Part shown: positions 9,306-18,196 of the stretch, piece after piece
Layout of the letters: each line of letters opens with the position of its first letter
How positions within the stretch are numbered: the stretch's first letter is position 1
Notes under the pieces: generated by a model
What the model saw: the letters and a program-made list of their open reading frames with translations, nothing else
Database searches by the model: none
What the model was told of the DNA's origin: nothing
DNA from: Cohnella cholangitidis
GTDB taxonomy: Bacteria; Bacillota; Bacilli; Paenibacillales; Paenibacillaceae
Reading direction: 5' to 3'
NCBI RefSeq assembly: GCF_014107495.1
Contig: NZ_CP041969.1
Span: forward strand, 6,249,501 to 6,313,500
DNA: 64,000 bases
Translations under genes and position numbers: made by a program

Positions 9306-11084
9306 TTAACCTCTCAATTGTTCTGGATAACGAAGCTGTTGTTCCGCGAATTCCCTGTATAAGGCATGGCTTGCAACCAATTGCTCATGCGTGCCTATTC
9401 CCGTGATGCTGCCTTTATCGAGGAAAATAATTTGATCCGCATCAATGACGGTGGAGAGGCGGTGGGCGATAACGAGCGTCGTACGGCCCTTCATCAGGTT
9501 GTTCAGCGCTTCTTGCACGACGCGTTCCGAGGTGCTATCTAGTGCGGAGGTGGCTTCATCGAGCATAAGAATGCGCGGATTGCGAAGAAGCGCCCTTGCG
9601 ATTGCGATTCGTTGACGCTGACCCCCGGAAAGCTTCATTCCGCGTTCGCCAACCTCCGTATCGAATCGATCGGGAAGCTCATTAATGAATCCATCCGCGT
9701 AAGCCATTTTGACTACTTCCATCAGTTCCTCGTCGCTAACTTCCCGGTCCAGTCCGTAAGTAATGTTCTCGCGTACGGTGCCGGACATTAACGGACTCTC
9801 CTGGGACACGTACCCGATCTGGCTGCGCCACGATTCGAGCGAGAAATCGCCGATCGCATGTCGGCCATAAACGATACTTCCGCTTCTCGGTTCGTAATAA
9901 CGTTCGATTAGCGAGAATAAAGTTGTTTTGCCGCTGCCGCTCGGTCCGACTAAAGCCGTCACTTGTCCGGCTGGAACGGAGAAGCTTACATGTTTCAGAA
10001 TGGGATCCCCTTGGTCGTAATAGAACGTCAAATCGTTTAGCACGATTGCGGAATCCGCCGAGGGGACTTGCGACCCTTGATGATGAACTTCTTCCTCTTG
10101 CCCAAGAATATCGATCATCCGTTCGGTCGCGCCGATCGCCTTTTGCAGCTGCGTAAAGAACGCCGTAATTTGCCCGAGAGGCATGACGATTTGAATGAGA
10201 TACAATATAAATGCGACCAGCTCGCCCGCGGTAATCGATCCGCTCGATACGCGCAATCCGCCGTATCCGATAATGACGACCATTAGCGTCATAATGACGA
10301 TTCCCATGAGGGGCGCGATGAACGCTTGGATCTTCCCTTCGCGTACGCCCAGTCTAAATAGCTTGACGATACCCGATTTGCCGCGTTCGTATTCGATCGG
10401 TTCGGCGTTCGACGATTTAACGAGCCTTACTTCGGACAATACTTGCGTTAACACCGAAGTGAAGTTTGCCGTCTCGTTCTGCATGTTGCGCGAGATTTGA
10501 TGCATCTTGCGTCCAAGCGGGAACATGATCGCCATCGTTAGTGGGACGGCTATTAACAAGATCAAAGTCATCTGCCAGTCCAGCGCGAACAAAATAATGA
10601 CGGAGCCGATGATCGAGATGACGCCGTTGACGAAACCGGACATATGCTCGGAGACGACCTGTTTGACTACGTTCGTATCGTTCGTTACTCGGCTAATGAG
10701 ACCGCCTGTTTCTTCTTTATCATAATGGGCGACCGGCAAATATAATAGTTTGCGCCACAGCAGATCTCGCAACCCGGACAGAATCTGTTGCCCGAACTTG
10801 TTCAACAGGTAAATAGACAAGCCGCCCGCGACGGTCTGCGCGACGAACACGCATACGAGCATGACGATCTGGTAGGACTCCAAAGAATCAAGCGTAAAGC
10901 CGTCGACAAGGTTTTTCGTGAATAAGGGCACGAATAAGCCGACGATGGTTGAAACGAGACTAAACGATAGGGCGATGGCCAGCATCGTTTTGGATGGTTT
11001 GGCTTTATTGACGAGTTTGACGAACGTCTTCCAATTTATTTTAGCGGAATGCGCCGGCTGTTCCTTCGGTTGTTTGCCATTCAT
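9306..11084 (-). CDS. bmrA: BmrA-type ABC multidrug exporter (half-transporter)
   Basis: 592 residues: about six TM helices in residues ~35-310, then a nucleotide-binding domain with Walker A (GPSGSGKTT), Q loop (YVSQESPLMSG), signature LSGGQRQRIAIARA, Walker B (ILMLDEATSALDS) and the H-loop His (IAHRLS). Much of the sequence, for example LISRVTNDTNVVKQ and TAFFTQLQKAIGATERMI, is close to B. subtilis BmrA, a homodimeric drug exporter. It lies 27 nt upstream of the response regulator, so transporter, regulator and kinase form one minus-strand operon. An 11-bp-period direct repeat upstream is a candidate binding site for that regulator. Confidence 0.92.
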   Translation of the reverse strand: MNGKQPKEQPAHSAKINWKTFVKLVNKAKPSKTMLAIALSFSLVSTIVGLFVPLFTKNLVDGFTLDSLESYQIVMLVCVFVAQTVAGGLSIYLLNKFGQQILSGLRDLLWRKLLYLPVAHYDKEETGGLISRVTNDTNVVKQVVSEHMSGFVNGVISIIGSVIILFALDWQMTLILLIAVPLTMAIMFPLGRKMHQISRNMQNETANFTSVLTQVLSEVRLVKSSNAEPIEYERGKSGIVKLFRLGVREGKIQAFIAPLMGIVIMTLMVVIIGYGGLRVSSGSITAGELVAFILYLIQIVMPLGQITAFFTQLQKAIGATERMIDILGQEEEVHHQGSQVPSADSAIVLNDLTFYYDQGDPILKHVSFSVPAGQVTALVGPSGSGKTTLFSLIERYYEPRSGSIVYGRHAIGDFSLESWRSQIGYVSQESPLMSGTVRENITYGLDREVSDEELMEVVKMAYADGFINELPDRFDTEVGERGMKLSGGQRQRIAIARALLRNPRILMLDEATSALDSTSERVVQEALNNLMKGRTTLVIAHRLSTVIDADQIIFLDKGSITGIGTHEQLVASHALYREFAEQQLRYPEQLRG

Positions 11085-11164
11085 TAAGATTATAGCCTCG
11101 ATTCTGTATTTGGATTAAGGCGAAAGGTTAAAGTTTATTCGGCGTTGGAACTATCATGCAATAG

Positions 11165-11185
11165 CAATATGAACTCAATATGAAC
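11165..11185. repeat. Tandem CAATATGAAC repeat, candidate OmpR-type operator
   Basis: CAATATGAAC occurs at 11165-11174 and again at 11176-11185, an exact repeat with an 11-bp period. OmpR/PhoB-family regulators bind tandem sites with about this spacing. It lies 80 bp upstream of the exporter start, between divergent genes. The link to the regulator in that operon is inferred. Confidence 0.45.
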
Positions 11186-11237
11186 GACTATTCATTCATG
11201 TTACAATAGACGGACATATTGGATGGAGGGTATTCGT

Positions 11238-11867
11238 ATGTCAGAATTATGGATCGATAACAAACGATTAACGCAGCAAATTTCGTTTTTAGTGGAAATC
11301 GATAAGCTTAAGACCGTACTTCGCAAAACGTTCCTCATCGACAAGAGCCGTCTGGAGAACACGGCGGAGCATAGCTGGCATGTCTCGCTTATGGCCGTCG
11401 TGCTGTTAGAGCATGCGAACGATCCGACGCTCGATATTAACCGAATTATCCGAATGCTGTTGCTTCATGATTTAGTCGAGATCGATGCCGGCGATACGTT
11501 CGCGTACGATGCGAAAGGTTACCAAGATAAAGAAGAACGCGAGCAAGCTGCCGCCAACCGGTTGTTCGGTTTGCTTCCCGAAGATAGTCAAGATGAATGG
11601 ATGACGCTATGGAGAGAATTCGAAGACGGTGTAACTCCCGAAGCGAAATACGCCGCGGCGCTCGATCGCTTGCAGCCGGTCATTCATAATCATTATACCG
11701 GCGGGGTCAGCTGGAAGAAAAACGGAATCGTGCGGTCGCAGGTGCTTAAGCGGCTCGATCCGGTAAGGGAAACGTCAGCGACTCTGTGGCAATTCACGTT
11801 GGAGATCGTTCAGAAATCGATCGATCAAGGCATCTTGTTCGACGATCCGGTTACGAAGGAGGTCTAA
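11238..11867 (+). CDS. HD-domain phosphohydrolase (YfbR/HDDC2-like 5'-deoxynucleotidase family)
   Basis: 209 residues. The HD fold shows the metal-binding set: His in NTAEHSWHVS, the HD pair in LLLHDLVEIDAGD, and a downstream Asp in AALDRLQPVIHN. These match HDDC2/YfbR-like proteins, which remove phosphate from deoxynucleoside 5'-monophosphates. ATG at 11238 is chosen because GGAGGG lies 7 nt upstream; an ATG 15 nt earlier overlaps that site. A TACAAT -10 box at 11202-11207 lies at a suitable distance. The acetyltransferase gene follows after 2 nt, so the two are cotranscribed. Confidence 0.85.
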   Translation: MSELWIDNKRLTQQISFLVEIDKLKTVLRKTFLIDKSRLENTAEHSWHVSLMAVVLLEHANDPTLDINRIIRMLLLHDLVEIDAGDTFAYDAKGYQDKEEREQAAANRLFGLLPEDSQDEWMTLWREFEDGVTPEAKYAAALDRLQPVIHNHYTGGVSWKKNGIVRSQVLKRLDPVRETSATLWQFTLEIVQKSIDQGILFDDPVTKEV

Positions 11868-11869
11868 TC

Positions 11870-12436
11870 ATGCCAAGATTGCAGGGAAACCTCGTCATGC
11901 TGCGGGAATATCGCCGGGATGATCTGCCCTGGATGCGACAGTGGGTGAACGATCCCGATATCGTGCACCATCTGTCGGATATTTTTCTCTATCCGCATGC
12001 GCTTGAGTCAACGGAAGCCTACTTGGAGTCGATGCTGGACGGCCGCTCGGACAGCAGGGGGTTCGTGATCGCGGATCCCTCGACGGAAGCCTATATCGGA
12101 CAAGTGAATCTGGACTCCATCGATTGGAAGAATCGGGTTGGCAAGATCGGGATCGTAATCGGATCAACGGAAAATCTAGGGCGGGGATACGGTACGGAAG
12201 CGATGAAGCTTCTCATCGACTTCGCTTTTCTCGAAATGAACTTGAACCGTCTTGAGCTTGAGGTCTACGATTTCAACGAGCGTGCCGTTCGGAGTTATTT
12301 GAAATGCGGGTTTACCGAGGAAGGGCGATTGCGCGAACGGCTTTATAAGCAAGGTAGATATTTGGACGTTATTCAAATGGGAATTCTGAAATCCGATTGG
12401 AAAGCGTCTAGAGGCACGGAACAACCTCACGGCTAA
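11870..12436 (+). CDS. GNAT acetyltransferase (RimJ/SpeG-like)
   Basis: 188 residues. The acetyl-CoA binding motif A is seen as IVIGSTENLGRGYGTEAMKL, followed by a typical C-terminal stretch NERAVRSYLKCGFTEEGRLRE and a tyrosine-rich end. Such proteins acetylate N-terminal amines, polyamines or small molecules; the substrate here is not evident. ATG at 11870 has AAGGAGGT 7 nt upstream and begins 3 nt after the HD gene stop. A strong terminator follows. Confidence 0.85.
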   Translation: MPRLQGNLVMLREYRRDDLPWMRQWVNDPDIVHHLSDIFLYPHALESTEAYLESMLDGRSDSRGFVIADPSTEAYIGQVNLDSIDWKNRVGKIGIVIGSTENLGRGYGTEAMKLLIDFAFLEMNLNRLELEVYDFNERAVRSYLKCGFTEEGRLRERLYKQGRYLDVIQMGILKSDWKASRGTEQPHG

Positions 12437-12459
12437 TGGAAGCCGTGAGGTTGTTCTTT
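12419..12459. terminator. Bidirectional terminator between acetyltransferase and CGNR genes
   Basis: ACAACCTCACGGCT and AGCCGTGAGGTTGT form a perfect 14-bp stem with a 6-nt loop, followed by TCTTT on the plus strand. It lies between converging genes and can serve both. Confidence 0.75.
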
Positions 12460-12470
12460 GTTAACGAGCT

Positions 12471-13061
12471 CTACGCTTTTTGCTTTTTATTTTTTTCGTA
12501 ATATTGGGCTGCTTTATGGCGATTACCGCATAGTTCCATGCTGCACCAACGTCTGCGGCCGCTCTTGGATACATCGATAAAGCGGAGGATGCACTCTGCA
12601 TGCTCGCATTTCCGAATTCGGTCGGCAGAGTAATGGTTAAGCGTATCAAGGACCGACTGCAAGATGACGAGATGAATTTGATCGATCGCGGTAACCCCTC
12701 GGTAAGAAAGTTCGAGCTTGCGAGCGTCGTGGTTACGGGATACTGCAGGTTTAATGTTCAATCGTTCCAGCCGGGTTTTGAGCTCTATATATACTCTTTC
12801 GCTTAAGGCTTCATGCTGCTCTATGTCCGATATGATTCGATCGCCAAGCTCCCTGACGGGGTAAAGCGATTGTCGAATTTGTGCCAATGCCGCCGCATCG
12901 AGCCGTGTTACGGGGACGTACAGCAGTTGATTCGCTTCAAGCCACTCAACGGCCGCGGCCGGGTCGGCTAATAGGTCCGTCGGTTGTTTGTTATGCATGA
13001 CGATCGTATTCAATAGATTAATCCAAGCGGTTCCTCCAAGCGTGTAAATCGATTTGTCCAT
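12471..13061 (-). CDS. CGNR zinc-finger regulator (ABATE domain)
   Basis: 196 residues. The N-terminal ~130 residues fit the ABATE (stress-induced, RsfA-like) region. The C-terminus has the zinc-finger pattern CEHAECILRFID then RRRWCSMELCGNRHKAAQYY, which contains the CGNR motif that names the family. Members are predicted DNA-binding regulators. Start ATG at 13061 is preceded by GAAAGGG. The adjacent MBL-fold gene on the same strand, 46 nt upstream, may be cotranscribed. Confidence 0.85.
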   Translation of the reverse strand: MDKSIYTLGGTAWINLLNTIVMHNKQPTDLLADPAAAVEWLEANQLLYVPVTRLDAAALAQIRQSLYPVRELGDRIISDIEQHEALSERVYIELKTRLERLNIKPAVSRNHDARKLELSYRGVTAIDQIHLVILQSVLDTLNHYSADRIRKCEHAECILRFIDVSKSGRRRWCSMELCGNRHKAAQYYEKNKKQKA

Positions 13062-13107
13062 GTCGGTTGACCCTTTCGAGGTTGTGTCGTTTCATTGGTA
13101 GCAGTAA

Positions 13108-13848
13108 TTATAGGGTTAAGGTTTCTTTCGATTTCAGAATCGTCAGTCGAAGCTCCTTGATCGCGGCAGCCGCTGCCAAGCGCGCCCAAATATCCGGAGT
13201 TTCGGTATAGATCGGCGGATGGTGAATCGCCGTATGATGGATAGGGACTAAAGTCGTCGCGCTAAGGACGTTAGCCGCGGAAACCGCTTGCTCGGGGGAT
13301 AAAGTAATCGGCTGACCGCTCGGCGTCATTCCGGGGAATTCAATGACCGCCGCGTTCACCGGCAAACAAGCCGCGTCGAAGGGACCGTATGCCTTGGCTA
13401 TTTTCCACCAGTACCCATGCCATAAAGTATCTCCGCAGTGAATGATCCGTTTCCCGTCGCCCTCAACAACCCACGCGATCTGCGGATCGCCGACGCCGTC
13501 AACGGAGTAAGTAGCCGTTGCGGTTATATCTCCTATAGCAAAAGTATCTCCAATCGATGCTTCATGGATGTTGGTGAGAGCGGAATTCTTGGCAAAGTCC
13601 AAAGATTCCTTCGGGAAATAGACTGGAATATCCCGGCCATAATAATCCGCTATCGCTTCCGGATCGAAATGGTCGGCATGATGGTGCGTGATCAGAACGG
13701 CATCGACGGGACCGAAATCATTCAGGGGGAAGAAAGGTTCATGCGGTTCATTGTACTTACTCGGAAAATGAAACAAGGGATCGATCGCAATATTCGTTTT
13801 AGCGGTTTGCACGCGGATGCCTGCCCAAGGAAGTTTCTGAATGATCAT
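13108..13848 (-). CDS. MBL-fold metal-dependent hydrolase (UPF0173/UlaG-like)
   Basis: 246 residues of the metallo-beta-lactamase fold. The dinuclear metal motif reads THHHADHFD, with later ligands in HCGDTLW (Asp) and PIHHTAIHH (His). Proteins of this size and type include UlaG-like lactonases and general MBL hydrolases; the substrate is not identifiable. ATG at 13848 is favoured over ATG at 13857, because the GAGAGGA site sits 11 nt from the former but almost touches the latter. Confidence 0.82.
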   Translation of the reverse strand: MIIQKLPWAGIRVQTAKTNIAIDPLFHFPSKYNEPHEPFFPLNDFGPVDAVLITHHHADHFDPEAIADYYGRDIPVYFPKESLDFAKNSALTNIHEASIGDTFAIGDITATATYSVDGVGDPQIAWVVEGDGKRIIHCGDTLWHGYWWKIAKAYGPFDAACLPVNAAVIEFPGMTPSGQPITLSPEQAVSAANVLSATTLVPIHHTAIHHPPIYTETPDIWARLAAAAAIKELRLTILKSKETLTL

Positions 13849-14077
13849 GATTACCATATCCTCTCGATAGTAGATGATGTCTAACCCTTATAAATCCATT
13901 TAAGTAGTTATGCAAACACGGTATCATGAATGGGATAACTTGTAAACCAATATTTTAACGGTTATAAATAGACGAGGCATTTGGATGTCGCGCAAATAGT
14001 CCCTGAGGAGGTTACAACGCTCGGGCGGGTCTGCTATAATTCTCCTATTCTAGCAAGAGGATATAGGAGAGTCGGAT

Positions 14078-15351
14078 ATGAAAATGTGGGGAAAAACGGC
14101 AGCTGCGCTATCATGAGTTTTTCTATTATGGGAAGCATCATATGCGGTACTGCAACGGTTAAAGCGAACAATCCGGTAATCAGAGTCGTGCTGGACGATT
14201 TTCCGCTGACTTTGGGAGCTTCGCCGGTTATTAAGAACAACGTGACAATGGTTCCTTTTAGGTCATTGGCAAACACGCTAGGAATAATGGTCACATGGGA
14301 CAATAAGACGAAAACGGTCCGTGCAACCGGTGAAGTTAATGGCGTTAACAAAATCGTCACCCTTCGTTTGGGTCAGAAAACGGCAGTCGTAGACGGGGAA
14401 AATGTCGAGTTGTTAGCTGCACCTCTAACGATCAATCAGCAAGTGCTTATTCCTCTTAACTTCTTCGGCACCCAATTCGGCGCCAAAGTCGGATGGAGCA
14501 GCGCGACGAAGACGGTAACGATCGTCTCCGCTAAGAAAGCGATGCATCTTCGGGTTTTCTATGCGATGGGTTCGTTCGCGCAACGAGAGAGAATCGCATC
14601 CATGGATTCCGTAGCCTTCGGATGGACTCGGATAGACGAAAAGGGCGAGCTTACCTTGGAAGGCGCGGATTTCTATTGGCCTGAGGCGGCTGAGGATGTT
14701 ACGCCGGAATCGCTCGTTAATAGTGCTGCCTCTCAAGGGGCTAAGCCTTATCTTATGGTTTATTCGGTCGATGGGAAAGGCGAATTGACCAAGATGCTTA
14801 GCGATGAAGCTTTAAGAAACAACTCTATCGATAATATCGTGAGATTAGCGTCGGATCACGGATTCGACGGGGTGCTGCTAGATTTCGAAGGTCTCGGCTT
14901 GCGTCTAGATCCGTTAGGACAGCAGAAGCTGCTCAACGATTATGTTCAGACGATCGACAAGAAGCTGGAAACGATCGGAGTTAAGCTTAGCTTAGCCGTT
15001 CCGCCGCCGAACAGCTCGTTCAAAGGCTATGATTATAAAACGTTAGCGAAATATGCCGATGATCTCGTCGTCATGGCGCATGATTACAATCCGAAAGGCA
15101 CCCCCGACCATACGCCTGAGCCTAATGCCAAAGTAGAAGAAGCAATCGATCAAATGCTGAAGGCGGGCGTAAGGGCGGATCAACTTATCCTCGGAATCAG
15201 CTTATGGAACGAAACGACGTCAACGGTCGACGATAAACTCGGGTTAGCCAAAAGGTATGGGTTAAAGGGAGCGTCCTTCTGGAGGTTGACCTTCTATGGC
15301 GATGATTTTGCGTCAGCCATTGATAAAGTCGTCGAGAAAGTAGGCGAGTAG
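14078..15351 (+). pseudogene. Secreted protein with copper-amine-oxidase-N (stalk) domain and GH18-like domain, one frameshift in the signal peptide
   Basis: ATG at 14078, with GGAGAG upstream, starts a signal peptide (MKMWGKTAAAL) that runs into a stop at once; one base more near 14108-14112 joins it in frame to IMSFSIMGSIICGTATVKA, a normal hydrophobic core and cleavage region. Then come a Cu_amine_oxidN1-type domain (VPFRSLANTLG, VTWDNKTKTV, VLIPLNFFG), which is a cell-wall or stalk module and not an oxidase, and a C-terminal TIM-barrel-like region with DGVLLDFEGLG (GH18 DxxxDxE-type motif) and LILGISLWN. This layout is common in Paenibacillus cell-surface or spore-cortex glycosidases of the YdhD/YaaH kind. 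If the frameshift is real, translation could restart at ATG 14113 with a shortened signal peptide. Confidence 0.78.
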
Positions 15352-16358
15352 GTGTCTTTCGATCAAGTATTACGCAAGTATTTTGCCGACGGGAATTGGA
15401 AAGTCGCTGAAGGGCAATCCGGATGGAACAACACGACAAGATTCATAGAGGCAGACGGTACTCGTTGGGTACTGCGTATTTATGAGACGCATAAGGACGA
15501 AGCCAAAATCCGTTACGAGCACGAGATCTTGCTGGCGCTTAATGAATTGTCGTTGCCCTTTAAGGTTCCGATGCCCATTCCAAATATAGATGGAAGCACG
15601 ATCGTTAGGTTAGAGGACGGCAGCGAAAGATTGGCATGCCTGTTCACGTATATCGAAGGCCAGCGCCCTGAAGAAGGAAGCTTGGAGATGGGATATGCAT
15701 TTGGCGTAGCTACCGGACAATTAAGCAAAGCGCTCGCGAACGTTATGGTAACGGGGCGCCCCTATATCCTCCATATTATGAAATGGATTCGGCTCACCCC
15801 TTGTGTACTGCAGACAGAGTGAAATCGTTCTGTACGGCGCCGCCTGCTGAGTTCATCGAAGTCGCTGAGGAATTGCGATCCATCGGGGGAGCGATTCAGG
15901 GTTTTCGCGCTTTGTTGGATACGTTCCGAACGTTGCCTCATCAGCTCATCCACGGGGATATTAACCACTCGAATTCCCTTGTCTCCGGCGCGGACAGTAA
16001 CCGACTTGCCGCCATTCTCGACTTTGAATTCTGCACTTGGGATTTGCGGGTTATGGAAATCGCGGTCATGATATCGGGCTTTCTTAATGGTAATGACGTG
16101 ATGGCTAAGATAGAACTTTTCCTGCGAGGCGCGGGGGAGCAATTGTCTCTAGATCGCGCGGAGATTGAAGCGATTCCCTCGCTTGTGAGATTACGAAACT
16201 TAGACGTATTCCTTCATTTCCTTGGCCGATATTGGGACGGGGTGGATGACCTGAGCGTGCTGCTGGAACAGACTAGGTCGGTTCATGAGGGATTAAGTGA
16301 ACTTAAACGGGTAGAAGAACGGTTGTCAGAGCTTAGTTTTCGTTATTTAATGCCGTAA
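15352..16358 (+). pseudogene. APH-family phosphotransferase/kinase, one-base frameshift
   Basis: Starts with GTG directly after the stop of the GH18-like gene, so translational coupling is likely. The N-lobe part ends in the wrong frame after VMVTG near 15755. The adjacent frame continues with LYPPYYEMDSAHPL and carries the kinase core HQLIHGDINHSNSLV (Brenner motif) and ILDFEF (metal-binding Asp), giving about 335 residues in all. One base lost in the GGGGCGCCCC stretch (15752-15761) explains the break. The APH/choline-kinase fold phosphorylates small molecules; members include YcgG/SrkA-like and homoserine kinases, so drug resistance should not be assumed. Confidence 0.8.
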
Positions 16359-16374
16359 AACATATCGGTTTCCG

Positions 16375-16420
16375 CGCAGACGTATTCGATTCTAACAGAG
16401 CGAATGCGTCTTTTTCTTTA
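16375..16420 (+). terminator. Terminator after the phosphotransferase gene
   Basis: GACGTATTCG pairs with CGAATGCGTC (one G-U pair) around a 12-nt loop, followed by TTTTTCTTT. Confidence 0.75.
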
Positions 16421-16535
16421 GCGGATCTTTAGTTATCCATAAAAGGAAATGTCGGTTAATTTGTCGAAGGTTTGTTATCTGGATTTCGAAATGATCGGAT
16501 GTAAATTATTCGTACTACTAGGAGTTGACTGGAAT

Positions 16536-16910
16536 ATGGTTAAACCTTTGATTAATTTCATCATGATTAGAACTTCGCGATTGATAGATATCAGGGATTT
16601 TTATGAAGGATTAGGACTCGAACTAATCGAAGAGCGACATGGTAACGGTCCCATTCACTATTCTTATGAGCAGGATCGGTTAGTCGTCGAAATCTATCCC
16701 GGTGCTGAAGGGAACTTGCCAGGTTGGAAAGATGCAGGATCCGTCATGTTGGGTTTCTATGTTGAGGGGATTAACGGACTTATTGAAAAGCTGATACAGT
16801 TAAAAGGCAAGTTAATATCTAAGCCTAGTGAAACCGAAAGGGGCGTAAGGGCAGTCCTTGAAGATCCTGACGGTAGAAGAATTGAGTTAATCGAACGTAG
16901 GATAACATGA
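16536..16910 (+). CDS. VOC (glyoxalase/bleomycin-resistance fold) protein
   Basis: 124 residues. The typical half-fold begins with INFIMIRTSRLIDIRDFYEG, and the end LEDPDGRRIELIER carries the Glu usually used for metal binding. ATG at 16536 follows AGGAG by 11 nt; the longer frame upstream has no ribosome binding site. It is the first of four small plus-strand genes (to 18126). The substrate is unknown. Confidence 0.75.
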   Translation: MVKPLINFIMIRTSRLIDIRDFYEGLGLELIEERHGNGPIHYSYEQDRLVVEIYPGAEGNLPGWKDAGSVMLGFYVEGINGLIEKLIQLKGKLISKPSETERGVRAVLEDPDGRRIELIERRIT

Positions 16911-16980
16911 AGAAAAAAATATATCAGGTAGGGATCTTGCCTTACGATGGATAAATCATTTAAGGCAGGTGGTTGAGCGG

Positions 16981-17376
16981 GTGTCTACGAATAATAGCAA
17001 ACTTGTAGATGAATTCATGAACAGTCTTGAACATCCCCTAAAAAAAGAGATCGAGGAAGTTAGAAAAATCATTCTAAGCGCTAACGACCGTATAACGGAA
17101 CAGATCAAGTGGAAAGCGCCAAGCTTTCGTTATAACAACGAAGACCGAGTAACGTTTAATTTGCAAGGGAAAGGTTTTTTTCGGCTTGTTTTTCATCGAG
17201 GCGCCAAAGTAAAAGATTCATTGGAGAAAGGGATAGCATCGAGTATTGATCCTGCCGGGTTATTAGAATGGGTTGCCGACGATCGTGCAATCGTTAAGTT
17301 GAAGGATATGGCTGATGTAGAAGCTAAGCGAGAAATTCTTGTTGAAACCGTTGCTAGATGGATCGAGTTAAACTAA
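16981..17376 (+). CDS. DUF1801 (YdhG-like) protein
   Basis: 131 residues, recognisable as DUF1801/YdhG from the helical start LVDEFMNSLEHPLKKEIEEV, the conserved EQIKWKAPSF and the C-terminal REILVETVARWIEL. This is a small iron-chaperone-like alpha/beta fold of uncertain role. GTG at 16981 lies 8 nt behind AGGTGG and is preferred over GTG at 16969. Confidence 0.72.
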   Translation: MSTNNSKLVDEFMNSLEHPLKKEIEEVRKIILSANDRITEQIKWKAPSFRYNNEDRVTFNLQGKGFFRLVFHRGAKVKDSLEKGIASSIDPAGLLEWVADDRAIVKLKDMADVEAKREILVETVARWIELN

Positions 17377-17396
17377 ACAATGTAAGGAGAATTCTA

Positions 17397-17843
17397 ATGT
17401 ACACGATGATTTCCCTATTAAAAGATCAGAACTGCGAGCACGAGATCATTCGACACGAAAAAACGATTCAATCCGCACAGGAAGGGGCGGACTATTTCGG
17501 AATCGAGATCGGCCAAACCGCGCCCACATTAGTATTAAAATCCGAGGAAGGTTACTTTGCGATCATCATTTCGGGAGATTACGGACGGATAGATTTCGAT
17601 ATTCTGAAGCCGATTTTGAAATGCAATGAACTCAAATTAGCTAAACCTAAGGAAGTAGAACAACTAACGGGATGCATCGTAGGGACCGTTCCCTTAATCG
17701 GACATAATCTGCCGACGATTATGGATCGGCAGCTGCATCGTTTCGATTATGTTTATGGCGGAACAGGGATTCCTAACTCGACTTTAAAAATAAGCCCTGA
17801 TGCAGTCGAGAAGTTGAATCAAGTCATCGCTTATGTTCGATAG
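17397..17843 (+). CDS. YbaK/EbsC-type aminoacyl-tRNA deacylase
   Basis: 148 residues of the YbaK/ProX editing fold: ADYFGIEIGQTAPTLVLK in the N-terminal half, the Lys/Gly-rich LAKPKEVEQLTGCIVGTVPLIG in the substrate loop, and YGGTGIPNSTLKISP near the end. YbaK enzymes clear mischarged Cys-tRNA(Pro) or related species in trans. ATG at 17397 follows AAGGAGAA by 5 nt. It overlaps none of its neighbours but is spaced for cotranscription with the DUF1801 gene. Confidence 0.8.
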   Translation: MYTMISLLKDQNCEHEIIRHEKTIQSAQEGADYFGIEIGQTAPTLVLKSEEGYFAIIISGDYGRIDFDILKPILKCNELKLAKPKEVEQLTGCIVGTVPLIGHNLPTIMDRQLHRFDYVYGGTGIPNSTLKISPDAVEKLNQVIAYVR

Positions 17844-17874
17844 TCCAACTAATCATTACTCATAGGGAGTTAGA

Positions 17875-18126
17875 GTGCATGACGAAGAATCCATCCGTAC
17901 CCGGGTGCTTGAGCAACTCGCGGATGATGCTTATCAAGTCAAGGTCGATGGGCAAGTACGGCTCATTTGTTGGGTGAAGCTTCGTGAGCACTTTTTCAAC
18001 TATAATCAGTATTTGAAGAACAGCGGCATCGTAACGTCGGATATCGGCGGTTTTCTGACAAGAGGGATGGTCAGTTTTCATTTTTATGATCCTGATGGCA
18101 ATCGCTTGAATATAAGCAGCATGTGA
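17875..18126 (+). CDS. Short VOC-like protein, probably a half-domain or fragment
   Basis: 83 residues from GTG at 17875, with AGGGAG 4-5 nt upstream. The end VSFHFYDPDGNRLNI is the usual C-terminal strand and metal-ligand motif of VOC proteins, and the start resembles the middle of such a fold. No N-terminal half is visible upstream in any frame, so this is either a truncated gene or a half-size homologue that works as a dimer. Confidence 0.5.
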   Translation: MHDEESIRTRVLEQLADDAYQVKVDGQVRLICWVKLREHFFNYNQYLKNSGIVTSDIGGFLTRGMVSFHFYDPDGNRLNISSM

Positions 18127-18162
18127 TTGAAAGTAGAGATTTGGCGAAAAGAAAAAAGGGTA

Positions 18163-18190
18163 TTTACATTTCTATAAAAGTAGATATACT
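18163..18190 (+). promoter_or_regulatory. Promoter of the ArsR-type gene, apparently leaderless
   Basis: TTTACA (18163-18168) and TATACT (18185-18190) are 16 nt apart. Transcription would start at about the ATG at 18197, and no Shine-Dalgarno sequence precedes that ATG. The flanks GTAT (18160) and AGATATAC (18182-18189) resemble the site in front of the flavin oxidoreductase gene. Confidence 0.6.
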
Positions 18191-18196
18191 CTAACC

